Of a DNA stretch of 64,000 nt, positions 52,810-61,673 are shown one piece after another. The translations under genes were made by a program, and so were the position numbers. The DNA is taken from NCBI RefSeq assembly GCF_036825535.1, contig NZ_CP098813.1, positions 682,001 through 746,000 on the forward strand, read 5' to 3'. Every line of letters begins with the position of its first letter. Position 1 is the stretch's first letter. The DNA is from Parasalinivibrio latis (GTDB taxonomy: Bacteria; Pseudomonadota; Gammaproteobacteria; Enterobacterales; Vibrionaceae). The notes beneath the pieces are model-generated. The model worked only from the letters and a program-made list of their open reading frames with translations. It was not told where the DNA came from and did not search any database.

Positions 52810-54654
52810 ATGTCATTGAACCCTTTTATTGAACGAATTTGGCGAAACAGTCGCTGGTTGGGAATATTCTGGTTACTGAATATCCTGCTGGTGGCTGCGC
52901 TCTCTTCTGGCTATTGGCCTTGGCTGCGCTTTTATTCTCAGGAGCCTTTGATTAAAAGCTATATCCTGGCGACGCAAGTTGGCTGGATGGGGGCTTTTAT
53001 TTTTGTAGGCTTGATGGCAACGCTGTTGATTACATGGCTCCCGGGGCGGATTGTCAGAACTGTTGCTCGCATTCTGGCATTCTCAGCCAGCGCATTGTTG
53101 CTGACAGATGTATTGTCTTATGCCCAGTACCGTTTCCATTTGAGTGGATTTGTCTTTGACCTCTTTATGGCCGGGGGCGTCATTGAACTGCCTTTGAAAA
53201 ACTGGATCCAGATTGGTGCTATCCTGGCTGGTTTGGTGGGGGTTCAGTTTATTTTTGGTCATGTTGCCCGTATGGCTGATGAGTCCCGTTTCCCGTGGAG
53301 AAAACTTGGGTATAGTGCCTGGTTTAGCTGTTTACTGTTCAGCCAGGGGTTACATGCCTGGGAAGATGCAAACTACCAAAGTGCTATTCCATCCCTGACA
53401 AGGCATTTTCCGCTTTACTATCCGCTGACAGCCAAATCGGCATTCATTAATGCCGGGTTGGTAAATGCTGATGAAGCCCGGGAGCAGGCCCAGAAAATGG
53501 GTAAAGTTGAAAGTGGGCAGTTGCTCTATCCACGCTCTCCAATCGTGTTCAAAGAACCTGCGCGAAAAACCAATGTGCTGTTTATCATGATTGATGCCTG
53601 GCGCTATGACGATGAAACCGCCAAGATCACACCGAACGTTGCACATTTTGGAGAGCATGCCGCGCGTTTCCATCACCACCTTAGTGGGGGGAACTCCACC
53701 CAGGCGGGTATGTTCAGTCTTTTTTACAGCCTTCCTGCAACGTACTGGGACTCATTCCGGAACAGTGGGGTACGGCCGGCAATGATGGGGACGTTCGCCA
53801 AACAGGGATACGATTTTGAGATCCTCGGTTCTGCCCCTTTAAACCACCCTCCTTTTGACCGTACGATTTTCTCCGGTATTGAAGGCCTGCGTTTGTTTAC
53901 TCCTGGCGATTCCTCTGTAGAACGGGACCGCCGTATTACCGACGATATGGTTTCATTCCTGAAAAAACAGGATGGGACAACGCCGTTTATGGGCATGCTG
54001 TTTTATGATGCAGCACACGGTAAGGAACTTCCGTCAGGGAAGGAAAAAAAATTCACCCCGAGTTGGGACGTTCCTGACTATATGGCACTGAATAACAGTC
54101 TGGACCCACTGCCGTACCGGAACCTTTACCGCAATGCGCTGTTCTATGTTGATGAGCAGATTGGCGAGGTGCTGGATACGCTTAAAAATACGGGTTTAGA
54201 TAAAAACACGCTGGTGGTGATCACTTCTGACCATGGCGAGGAGTTTAACGATAACCACATGAATTTCTGGGGACATGGCAGCAACTACTCCCAGGCACAG
54301 ATCCACGTGCCTATGTTGGTTGCCGGTCCGGGAATTGAGCCTCAGGATATCAACTGGATTACAACGCATTTCGATGTGGTTCCAATGTTGATGACCAAGG
54401 TGCTGGGCGTCACTACGCCTTACAAGGATTATTCCGTAGGCCACAATATGTTCAATGAAAAAGGGGAGAGGGATTGGACGATTATTGGCAGTTACTTTAA
54501 TTATGCCATTGTTGGACAGGATGAAATTGATGTGGTCTACCCCGGTGGCGCAATGGAAACACTGACACCGGCACTGAATAAGAAAGACAATAAGGAACTC
54601 ACTGGGATCCCGCTTAATAATATTATGTGCGAGATGAACCGGTTCCTGAGATAA
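52810..54654 (+). CDS. YejM/PbgA-like membrane protein with sulfatase-fold periplasmic domain
   Basis: 614 residues: five membrane helices in the first 190 residues (DUF3413) and a periplasmic alkaline-phosphatase-superfamily domain (about 255-600) with MIDAWRYDD, GGNSTQAGMFSLFY and TSDHGEEFNDNHMNFWGHG. In E. coli YejM/PbgA links lipid A synthesis to outer-membrane demand through LapB. Vibrios often have more than one copy, so this may be a paralogue. The ATG at 52810 with GGAG upstream is preferred to the GTG before it. Confidence 0.88.
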   Translation: MSLNPFIERIWRNSRWLGIFWLLNILLVAALSSGYWPWLRFYSQEPLIKSYILATQVGWMGAFIFVGLMATLLITWLPGRIVRTVARILAFSASALLLTDVLSYAQYRFHLSGFVFDLFMAGGVIELPLKNWIQIGAILAGLVGVQFIFGHVARMADESRFPWRKLGYSAWFSCLLFSQGLHAWEDANYQSAIPSLTRHFPLYYPLTAKSAFINAGLVNADEAREQAQKMGKVESGQLLYPRSPIVFKEPARKTNVLFIMIDAWRYDDETAKITPNVAHFGEHAARFHHHLSGGNSTQAGMFSLFYSLPATYWDSFRNSGVRPAMMGTFAKQGYDFEILGSAPLNHPPFDRTIFSGIEGLRLFTPGDSSVERDRRITDDMVSFLKKQDGTTPFMGMLFYDAAHGKELPSGKEKKFTPSWDVPDYMALNNSLDPLPYRNLYRNALFYVDEQIGEVLDTLKNTGLDKNTLVVITSDHGEEFNDNHMNFWGHGSNYSQAQIHVPMLVAGPGIEPQDINWITTHFDVVPMLMTKVLGVTTPYKDYSVGHNMFNEKGERDWTIIGSYFNYAIVGQDEIDVVYPGGAMETLTPALNKKDNKELTGIPLNNIMCEMNRFLR

Positions 54655-54672
54655 CAGGGTTAGTTGCAATAA

Positions 54673-54697
54673 AGAGGGCGCCACAATGGCGCCCTCT
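54673..54697. terminator. Terminator between the YejM-like gene and the four-PAS receptor
   Basis: GAGGGCGCC pairs with GGCGCCCTC over ACAAT between convergent genes; U-tracts are short. Confidence 0.7.
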
Positions 54698-54719
54698 GTG
54701 TTCTGAGCAGTTTTCTGGT

Positions 54720-56516
54720 TTACTTCTTCACGCTGTCACTTAGCAGGTTGGAGAGTTCGGTCAGGAAAGTGCGGGTATCTTCAGAGAGTTTGTTTATTTC
54801 GTTGGTTGATTCCGACGATCTGGATGCCAGTGTCCTTACCTCATCAGCGACAACTGCAAACCCCCTTCCATGTTCACCGGCTCGGGCAGCTTCAATCGCC
54901 GCATTGAGTGCTAACAAATTGGTTTGGTTGGAAATACCGTCGATAACTTTGGCGATATTCGCAATCTCATTACTGGATCTGGCTACGTTCTCCATAATGC
55001 TGTTCATGTTCTCACGCTGGTTGACTTCACGCGTCACGTCACGAATAAATGCGGTATACATGATTTTGCCATCGAGCATTATCTTGGAAAGAGAGAGAAG
55101 CCCCCATACTTGGGTGCCGTCTTTACGATGAATGGGCACCTCTCTGGTGGTGCCAACTATTTTGTCTTCCCCTGTACGCCGATTACGGTTTACCAGTTCA
55201 TCATGCTGCCCCTGAATATCCATGGGCACCAGCATCTTCACATTCTGTCCAATGACCTCTTCAGCAGGGTAGCCCCAAAGCGTTTCAGCAGCACTATTGA
55301 AAAAGGTGACGGTATTGGATTCATCAATGGTTACCACGGCATCAAGAGCCTGGGAAAGAGTTTGGTTGACGGTTTCCTGGGCCTGCCGCTCTTTGGTAAT
55401 GTCACGCACAAAAGCGGTAAAGCCAATATCACCGTCAATATCCACTTTGGAGAGCGAGAGATTTACATAAACCTCGGAGCCATCTTTTCGGAACATTTTA
55501 ATATCGCGGCTGGAGCCAACAATTTTATCGATACCGGTACGCCGGTTATGGTTTACATATTCATCATGGCGGGACTGGATCTCTTCAGGCACCAGCATTT
55601 TTACATTCTGGCCAATTACCTCGCTGGCATCATATCCCCAAAGTTTCTCAGCTGCCGGGTTAAAAAAGGTCACGCAATTATCACGGTCTATTGAAATCAC
55701 AGCATCAATCGCCTGGTCCAGAATCTGTTTGGTTTCCTCCCGAGCCCTGCGCTCCTGGGTGATATCACGGATAAAAGCGGTGTAACCGATTCTGGAACCT
55801 ATCTCGACCCGAGAGAGTGAGAATGCAACCCAAACCTGGCTGCCATCTTTGCGGACGAGCTCAAGTTCTCTCGATGTCCCAACAATTTTATCCTGTTTGG
55901 TCTGCCGGTTGCTGTTGACGTAATGATCATGCTGGGGTCGGAATTGTTTAGGGACCAGCATCTTTACGTTTTGGCCGATCACTTCATCACGGTTATACCC
56001 CCAAAGCTCTTCTGCGGCTTTGTTCATGAAGGTGACGTTGTTTTCGTGATCGATAGTGACTACAGCGTCAATTGCCTGTTCAAGGGTCTGTTCAAGCCCT
56101 TGCTGAGCCTGCACCACCGAAGTAACGTCCCGGACGAAAGCAGAGTAACCGATTCCACCACCTATATTGGTTTTAGACAACGCCAGGCTTACCCATACTG
56201 TCGAACCATCCTTCCTGACCAGTTCCAGTCTCCGGCTTGTACCGACTATCCGGTTTTCATCTGTGTCCCTGTGACGGTTTACATAACTGTCGTGATCCTG
56301 CTGATAGATTTCCGGTACAAGCATGCGGACATTTTTTCCCAGTACCTCTCTGGAGTGGTATCCCCAAAGCTTTTCGGCCGCCGGATTGAAAAATACAACT
56401 TTGTTGTTTTTATCAATGGTGACTACAGCATCCAGTGCGTTGTTTAGGATTTGGGTGCTCGCTTCATTCTTAAGTTCACCTGACTTTGACGTACCAAAAA
56501 ACTTCATCGTGTCCAT
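54720..56516 (-). CDS. Soluble chemoreceptor with four tandem DosP/FixL-like PAS domains
   Basis: 598 residues, no membrane helix. Four PAS domains repeat with an exact 121-residue period. Each has a His at the place of the haem-binding His of FixL and DosP (His75, 196, 317, 438, in HDSYV, HDHYV, HDEYV, HDELV) and an Arg at the place of the distal oxygen-binding Arg (95, 216, 337, 458). FFNPAAEKLWGY and EVIGQNVKMLVP resemble the E. coli DosP haem domain. The C-terminus (about 505-598) is a short chemoreceptor signalling hairpin tip (NQTNLLALNAAIEAARAGEH). Predicted as a cytosolic gas or redox sensor; haem binding is inferred. Confidence 0.85.
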   Translation of the reverse strand: MDTMKFFGTSKSGELKNEASTQILNNALDAVVTIDKNNKVVFFNPAAEKLWGYHSREVLGKNVRMLVPEIYQQDHDSYVNRHRDTDENRIVGTSRRLELVRKDGSTVWVSLALSKTNIGGGIGYSAFVRDVTSVVQAQQGLEQTLEQAIDAVVTIDHENNVTFMNKAAEELWGYNRDEVIGQNVKMLVPKQFRPQHDHYVNSNRQTKQDKIVGTSRELELVRKDGSQVWVAFSLSRVEIGSRIGYTAFIRDITQERRAREETKQILDQAIDAVISIDRDNCVTFFNPAAEKLWGYDASEVIGQNVKMLVPEEIQSRHDEYVNHNRRTGIDKIVGSSRDIKMFRKDGSEVYVNLSLSKVDIDGDIGFTAFVRDITKERQAQETVNQTLSQALDAVVTIDESNTVTFFNSAAETLWGYPAEEVIGQNVKMLVPMDIQGQHDELVNRNRRTGEDKIVGTTREVPIHRKDGTQVWGLLSLSKIMLDGKIMYTAFIRDVTREVNQRENMNSIMENVARSSNEIANIAKVIDGISNQTNLLALNAAIEAARAGEHGRGFAVVADEVRTLASRSSESTNEINKLSEDTRTFLTELSNLLSDSVKK

Positions 56517-56603
56517 ACCTTTATAAGTTCAATTTATTTGTGTTCCAAATGGAATAACCTATTTTTAAATATCAATATCTTAGTTCCGTCTCGATATTTA
56601 TCT

Positions 56604-57920
56604 CTATCTGGACTGTTTCAATTCAGAAACGGTAGTTGATACATTGTCCGCACCTTGGCGGATATCCTCCATAACTGATTGGGCTGCAGCAATGCGCTCA
56701 TTACATTCATGGGCGAGGCTGCTAATGCTTTCCATACCTGATTTACTTTTTTGGGTAAGCTGACTGTTACGTTTGACGATGTTTTCAATTTCGACGGTCG
56801 ACGTACTGGTATTTGCGGCAAGTTGCCTTACTTCATCTGCTACTACCGCAAAGCCTCTGCCATGTTCACCAGCTCGAGCGGCTTCAATTGCGGCATTCAA
56901 GGCCAGCAGGTTTGTCTGGTCTGCAATTTTCCCTATCGTTGTAACGATATCGCTTATTTCATGAGACTGTTTATTGAGCTCTTGCATAAGATCAGATGCA
57001 TCAGCGACATTGGCAGATATGTTATTAGATATATTCACTATCTGGTCGAGGGATTCAGCACCACCCTCGGCGAGTTTGGATGTTTCAACTGACGTGGAAT
57101 AGGCGATTTCAGACGCTTCTTGAACGCGTTGCTGACGCACTATCCTCGCAGTGATATTACTCGCGAATTTGATCACCTTTGTGACATTTCCGCAGTCATC
57201 CTTTACCGGGTTATATGAGGCTTCCAGCCACATGGTTTCGCCAGCTTTATTTTTGCGCTTGAAAAGACCTGACTTGATGTCTCCATTTTCCAGTTCGCGC
57301 CAAAAATGAGGATTTTCTTCATAAAATTCCTCATGGCAGAAGATCCTGTGATGCTGGCCCTGAATCTCATCAAGTTTGTAGCCGACGGACTGGGTAAAAT
57401 TGGTGTTTGCGCGAATAATCGTCCCGTCAGGGTTGAACTCTATAATGGCTGTCGAGCGGTCCAATGCTTCGAAAATCGCACTCTGGCTGTCCAGCTTTGT
57501 TTTTTGGTCTGTAACGTCACTGGCTGTTTTCATCACACTCACAACCTTTCCAGTAGCGTTCCTGATGGGAAAATATGTCGCCTCCAGCCAGATATCATTC
57601 CCTGCTTTATTTCTCCTCTGGAAAAAGCCTGATTGACTGTTTCCATTCGCAAGTTGATGCCAAAATTCAGCGTATTCGGGAGTATGAATGTAATCTTCAC
57701 AACAGAAAATACGATGGTGTTGGCCAACAACTTCTTCAAGGGTGTACCCGGCAACCTGGAGGAACAGTTCATTGGCATCCAAAATAGTGCCATCAGGTAA
57801 AAATTCGATGGTAGCGACACAATTTTTCAGAGCCTTGATCCTGTCGGCATCTGAATAGGCGTTTTCGCTATCAATATTCTCTTGTTCGGCTTTGAAAAGG
57901 CTGAAGAATTTCGAAAACAT
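56604..57920 (-). CDS. BdlA-like soluble chemoreceptor with two PAS domains
   Basis: 438 residues: PAS1 (about 30-140, GYTLEEVVGQHHRIFCCEDY), PAS2 (about 150-262, GYKLDEIQGQHHRIFCHEEF) and a chemoreceptor signalling domain (about 270-438, NQTNLLALNAAIEAARAGEH). No membrane helix. The two-PAS plus signalling-domain order and the GQHHRIFC motif are those of BdlA, which promotes biofilm dispersal in Pseudomonas. It follows the four-PAS receptor gene on the same strand by 87 bp, probably in a common transcript with it. Confidence 0.88.
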   Translation of the reverse strand: MFSKFFSLFKAEQENIDSENAYSDADRIKALKNCVATIEFLPDGTILDANELFLQVAGYTLEEVVGQHHRIFCCEDYIHTPEYAEFWHQLANGNSQSGFFQRRNKAGNDIWLEATYFPIRNATGKVVSVMKTASDVTDQKTKLDSQSAIFEALDRSTAIIEFNPDGTIIRANTNFTQSVGYKLDEIQGQHHRIFCHEEFYEENPHFWRELENGDIKSGLFKRKNKAGETMWLEASYNPVKDDCGNVTKVIKFASNITARIVRQQRVQEASEIAYSTSVETSKLAEGGAESLDQIVNISNNISANVADASDLMQELNKQSHEISDIVTTIGKIADQTNLLALNAAIEAARAGEHGRGFAVVADEVRQLAANTSTSTVEIENIVKRNSQLTQKSKSGMESISSLAHECNERIAAAQSVMEDIRQGADNVSTTVSELKQSR

Positions 57921-58036
57921 GAAAGGCTCCTGTAGAAAACAGAGTCACAACATCCGAATTACGCTTTTTTGTTCTCTACAAGTTTAGACAAGATTCTTAT
58001 TTTTTATGAATTTATCAACACTGAGGCAAGTAAGCA

Positions 58037-58723
58037 TCAGGAGCTAAAACAGTGCTTTCTTAAAAAATGCTTGAGCGTTTTTTCCGGGGAGGGTGGGAAT
58101 TTTTCATCCGAAACTGAAAGAGATTGTATCCGGTCAACCCTAAAATTTCGGTAATCATCTCTTAGCTGACACCACGCCAGTAACGTCCAAACCTTTCCCC
58201 AGTAGACCATGCAAAGGGGTTCTATTTTGCGTTCACTTATTTCGCCGCCAGCGGTTGTATAGGTGATGGCGGTGATGCGGCACTGGAGGCATGCTTCCCT
58301 CAGTTCACCTGTGATTCGGCTTATTTCAGAACGGATATGCATTTGCGGTACGGTAAACGGGTAATTGTCCGCCTGCCGGATCAGGGCATCGGGCAGCGTT
58401 GCCCGGACTTTGTTTTCAGCACTCTTTGAGGCTGATGCCAGAGCCGGATCACTCCATGCCTGTGCCATTTTGCATCCCATCAACAAGGCTTGCAGTTCGT
58501 CGGTCGTAAAGCTCAAGGGGGGAAGATAGAAACCGGGCCGCAAGTAATACCCAATTCCCGCTTCTCCATCCACGGGCACTCCGTTGACAATCAGAGCCTG
58601 TATATCCCGGTATACAGTGCGTTCAGACACCTCAAGCAACTCTGCTATTTTGGCCGCTGTGATAGCTGTTCTCCTTGCGCGTAAAACAGTAAGTATCTGA
58701 AAGAGCCGTTCTGCTTTTCTCAT
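58037..58723 (-). CDS. YafY-type HTH/WYL transcriptional regulator
   Basis: 228 residues: an N-terminal DeoR-like winged helix (RLFQILTVLRARRTAITAAK, LLEVSERTVYRDIQAL) and a C-terminal WYL domain (about 130-210; PLCMVYWGKVWTLLAWCQLR, NFRVDRIQSL). WYL regulators bind small molecules or nucleic acid. It sits 45 bp downstream of the small dabb-like gene on the same strand, with which it may be transcribed. Confidence 0.88.
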   Translation of the reverse strand: MRKAERLFQILTVLRARRTAITAAKIAELLEVSERTVYRDIQALIVNGVPVDGEAGIGYYLRPGFYLPPLSFTTDELQALLMGCKMAQAWSDPALASASKSAENKVRATLPDALIRQADNYPFTVPQMHIRSEISRITGELREACLQCRITAITYTTAGGEISERKIEPLCMVYWGKVWTLLAWCQLRDDYRNFRVDRIQSLSVSDEKFPPSPEKTLKHFLRKHCFSS

Positions 58724-58768
58724 TTGCTATCCATAAAGCGGGCTTTTAGGAGCCCGCTGTTTTCCCGG

Positions 58769-59092
58769 TCAATCGCAATAAGGCAAGTCTACGTGGATAT
58801 CTGAGTGATAAATAGTGACACTCCCTTCATCTATCATTCCCATATATTCAGCCGTTTCAGAGGCTGTCATAAAAGCATCGCCGGCTTTCCTGGCATCTTC
58901 TCCATTGCGCCAGTAAACCGTGTCTATCCACATATCTTTTTGGGGATCGTGGGACAAAGAACGGTAGATAAAGCCATCTTGTGATTTAAGCCACTGATTA
59001 ACACTGTCATTGCTTGTTTCAATCTGATGGCTGCTGATACCCGGCTTTACACGAAATAATACTGTTTCTACATTGCTATGAGTCATTTCCAT
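58769..59092 (-). CDS. Small antibiotic-biosynthesis-monooxygenase-like/dabb-fold protein
   Basis: 107 residues. The pattern ETVLFRVKPGISSHQ, then QDGFIYRSLSHDPQKDMWIDTVYWRN and DAFMTASET, fits the ferredoxin-like dimeric alpha-beta barrel (ABM/dabb) fold. Such proteins are often oxygenases or stress-linked enzymes of unknown substrate. GAGGAG precedes the ATG; a second ATG two codons on is also possible. It lies ahead of the WYL regulator. Confidence 0.65.
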   Translation of the reverse strand: MEMTHSNVETVLFRVKPGISSHQIETSNDSVNQWLKSQDGFIYRSLSHDPQKDMWIDTVYWRNGEDARKAGDAFMTASETAEYMGMIDEGSVTIYHSDIHVDLPYCD

Positions 59093-59195
59093 ATCTCCTC
59101 AACTGATTAAATGCCAATCAAGTATGAGGCACCTCTCCTGACAACATGGTGTCAGGAGAGTATGGCTTTCCGGGTAAGAGGATTTGACGTACTGA

Positions 59196-59729
59196 TCAGT
59201 TATTTTTATGAAAGAGTTCTTTGAGATAGTTGTATGCTGCCCAGTAAATGTCGATGACCAGTTTCTGTGCATCCTCAGGCTTTACCCCTTCATTGGCGTT
59301 AAACGTTGAAACCCAGGTTAACGTGGAACCGCCGGAGGCATTTTCTGTCACCGACACTGTACCGACGTAATCAGTAATAGGCATCGTTGAGCTCAGTGAC
59401 TTATATGTGTAAGACATGTTTTGATTGTCCATCACAACCAGTTCATTAGGGATCACTGTTCCGTCCAATAAAATGAGAAGGCGCATGTCACCTTGTCTGG
59501 TCCCATCTCCAACCAGAACACTGGATTTGACGTTCGGATGCCATCTGTAAAGTGAATTGTAATCCCCGATAAATGCCCAGAGCCCCGCAGGTTTAACATC
59601 CAGCTCAACGGATTCTGAGACAGAAATGTCCCCAGCCATAGCAGGCATAGAAAATAGGAAGCTGGCGAATAAAAATGCACATTTCCTTTTTAACCAGTGT
59701 TGGATTGAACGTGTTTTTTCTGCCTTCAT
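59196..59729 (-). CDS. Secreted SRPBCC (START-like) domain protein
   Basis: 177 residues with a signal peptide ending SMPAMA and a mature SRPBCC domain: ELDVKPAGLWAFIGDYNSLYRWHP, VLVGDGTRQGDMRLL, STLTWVSTFNANEGVKPEDA. SRPBCC folds bind hydrophobic ligands. Export to the periplasm is unusual but seen in some proteobacteria. The ATG at 59729 follows GGAG; upstream frame is not coding. No partner gene is evident. Confidence 0.78.
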   Translation of the reverse strand: MKAEKTRSIQHWLKRKCAFLFASFLFSMPAMAGDISVSESVELDVKPAGLWAFIGDYNSLYRWHPNVKSSVLVGDGTRQGDMRLLILLDGTVIPNELVVMDNQNMSYTYKSLSSTMPITDYVGTVSVTENASGGSTLTWVSTFNANEGVKPEDAQKLVIDIYWAAYNYLKELFHKNN

Positions 59730-60108
59730 TTTAAAACTCCATTTTTTCTCAATACTGACTTTGCACAGCAGAATAAGCATATATACAAGCTACCTTTTTC
59801 GTGTGATATCCAAATTTAAATATGCAGATATTCAAAGTGGATCAAAAAAACAAATATGAGATAACATTCATTCTAAGTGGAATTTTATGTGTATTGATGC
59901 TTATGAGTTGGATGGTGACCGAATGCTTGTGGCATATAAATATCTGTGATCTATACGTAATTCTGTTGCTTTTGGTATAACAATTCCTACAAAGTTGGCA
60001 GTTCTCTGCTAGACATAATCTATGTAAGTACAGTTGTATTGATAACGAGAAATAAATAAAAGCTTTTCATATTAGTCAGTTGATGTATTAGGTAGACTTT
60101 GGGGTTAA
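59730..60108. other. Intergenic region, no gene seen
   Basis: 379 bp of AT-rich sequence between divergent genes for the SRPBCC protein and the receiver protein. Several TATAAT-like strings occur, but no promoter pair or RNA could be assigned with confidence. Confidence 0.4.
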
Positions 60109-60501
60109 ATGAGTCAATTTTTGATTGTCGAAGACAGCTATGCAATGGCATTGGCGTTGGAAAAACACCTCAGCGATGCAGTACCAGGCCAAAACTCTTT
60201 GATAGCATTGAATGTTGAGTCGGCAATGGTGGCGTTACTGAAAAACCACATAGATTGCGTTTTTCTGGACCTCAACCTTAATGGCCACCACGATGGTATC
60301 GGTGTGCTTGCGTACATTCGCAAAAAGCGACCCAAATTACCGGTAATAATCGTAACAGGAGACAGCTCCAAGGAGGCGGTTAAAAAAGTCATTGCTTACC
60401 GCCCATTCGGTTACCTGGTGAAACCGGCCACCCTTGAAAAAGTGATCCAGCTTATCGATACATTGGATGAGACTGCTTACGGGAGAGTACAGACGAACTG
60501 A
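60109..60501 (+). CDS. Stand-alone response-regulator receiver (CheY-like)
   Basis: 130 residues, a single receiver domain: acidic pocket EDS (8-10), phosphoacceptor Asp54 (CVFLDLNLNG), conserved Thr in VTGDSS and the Lys in YLVKPA. No output domain. The cognate kinase is not obvious. Its stop codon abuts the end of the convergent transporter gene with no bases between them. Confidence 0.85.
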   Translation: MSQFLIVEDSYAMALALEKHLSDAVPGQNSLIALNVESAMVALLKNHIDCVFLDLNLNGHHDGIGVLAYIRKKRPKLPVIIVTGDSSKEAVKKVIAYRPFGYLVKPATLEKVIQLIDTLDETAYGRVQTN

Positions 60502-61398
60502 TTACTTATTTGCTGCTTTCCTGAAACCCCACAGCGCATTCCCAATCAGTGCCCCCAAAATAATGACGCCTCCAATGACGACCGGTACGGTTGGTACCTC
60601 TCCAAGTCCAATCCACACGAACAGCGGTCCTAAGATAGCTTCCAACAACATAATGAGGTTGGCCTCTGCTGCCGGAAGATATTTGGGACCCCGAGAGATC
60701 ATCAGAAATGCAATCGGGACAACCAATCCACATAAAAGGAAAATATAAACCGCATCGTCCAACGTGGCTGAAAAAGGCTCAGCCCCCATCATCAAAGAGA
60801 TGCCGGCTGTTATTATCCCTCCTGTAGCGAGCGCAATCGATGCGTATTGGCCTCTGGCTTTACGCAACAGAACAAAATAGGTGGACAGCGCAAAAGCGGT
60901 TCCCACGGCATAAAGGTTTCCTTCCAGCTCCCCTCCTTCCATACCAGAGGCAAATACCAGCCAAACGCCAGACAGTGCGACGAGTATGGCAAACAGCGTT
61001 TTCCGCTCTATACGCTCTTTCAGCAGAAAGAAAGCCATGACCATTGTAAGTAAAGGGGCTGTATTGATAATGACTAATGTGCTGGCAACCTGGGTATGGA
61101 GAATAGACAGGACAAAGCAAATTGTTGAAATAGAATACATTGCCCCTGCAGCAACCATTACGTGGGAAGGGCGACGGAACTGGCTTGCCAGGACTCCGGG
61201 TGCAGATATCGCCAGATAAGACAGGATAAAGACAGCCGGTAAAACCCCGCGCCAGAATAGCAGCGTCCACTCACTTGCCTCAATTAAACGGATAAGTAAG
61301 CTGTCAAAACTCAAAATCGCCACACCGGTTGATGTAATTACCAGTCCTTTGCGTTTCAGAGTCTCATTATTATCGCCTGATTGATTTTGTCCCTGCAT
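60502..61398 (-). CDS. EamA/DMT-family transporter
   Basis: 298 residues with about ten helices in two EamA repeats (RKGLVITSTGVAILSFDSLL; ILHTQVASTLVIINTAPLL; GNLYAVGTAFALSTYFVLLR). It resembles YdcZ/RhaT-like metabolite exporters, with no evidence for the substrate. It is convergent with the receiver gene. Confidence 0.88.
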   Translation of the reverse strand: MQGQNQSGDNNETLKRKGLVITSTGVAILSFDSLLIRLIEASEWTLLFWRGVLPAVFILSYLAISAPGVLASQFRRPSHVMVAAGAMYSISTICFVLSILHTQVASTLVIINTAPLLTMVMAFFLLKERIERKTLFAILVALSGVWLVFASGMEGGELEGNLYAVGTAFALSTYFVLLRKARGQYASIALATGGIITAGISLMMGAEPFSATLDDAVYIFLLCGLVVPIAFLMISRGPKYLPAAEANLIMLLEAILGPLFVWIGLGEVPTVPVVIGGVIILGALIGNALWGFRKAANK

Positions 61399-61673
61399 GT
61401 AATAGTCACTTGTTCCGTTTTTGATACACGGTAATTCGATGGGGTTTGACCAGAATTACATAAGTGAGCAAAAACAAAAAGAACGGGGTGATTAGTTTAG
61501 AAAAAATTATGTGTTAGTTAGAAATGGCTGAACTATCCTGATAATAACCATATATTAAATATGGACAAAAAATGTGCCAAAATTATGGCATTAATCTCGT
61601 AAGTGGGCTAGATGTTAAACAACCGAAAATATTCAATTTATTGCACACTGAGGTTATTTTAGGGAGCGCGAGA

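Noticed and set aside
55924..55936. Iteron-like TGATCATGCTGGG within the four-PAS receptor gene
   Set aside because: Only the first ten bases match; the essential TTCC/TTTC end is missing.
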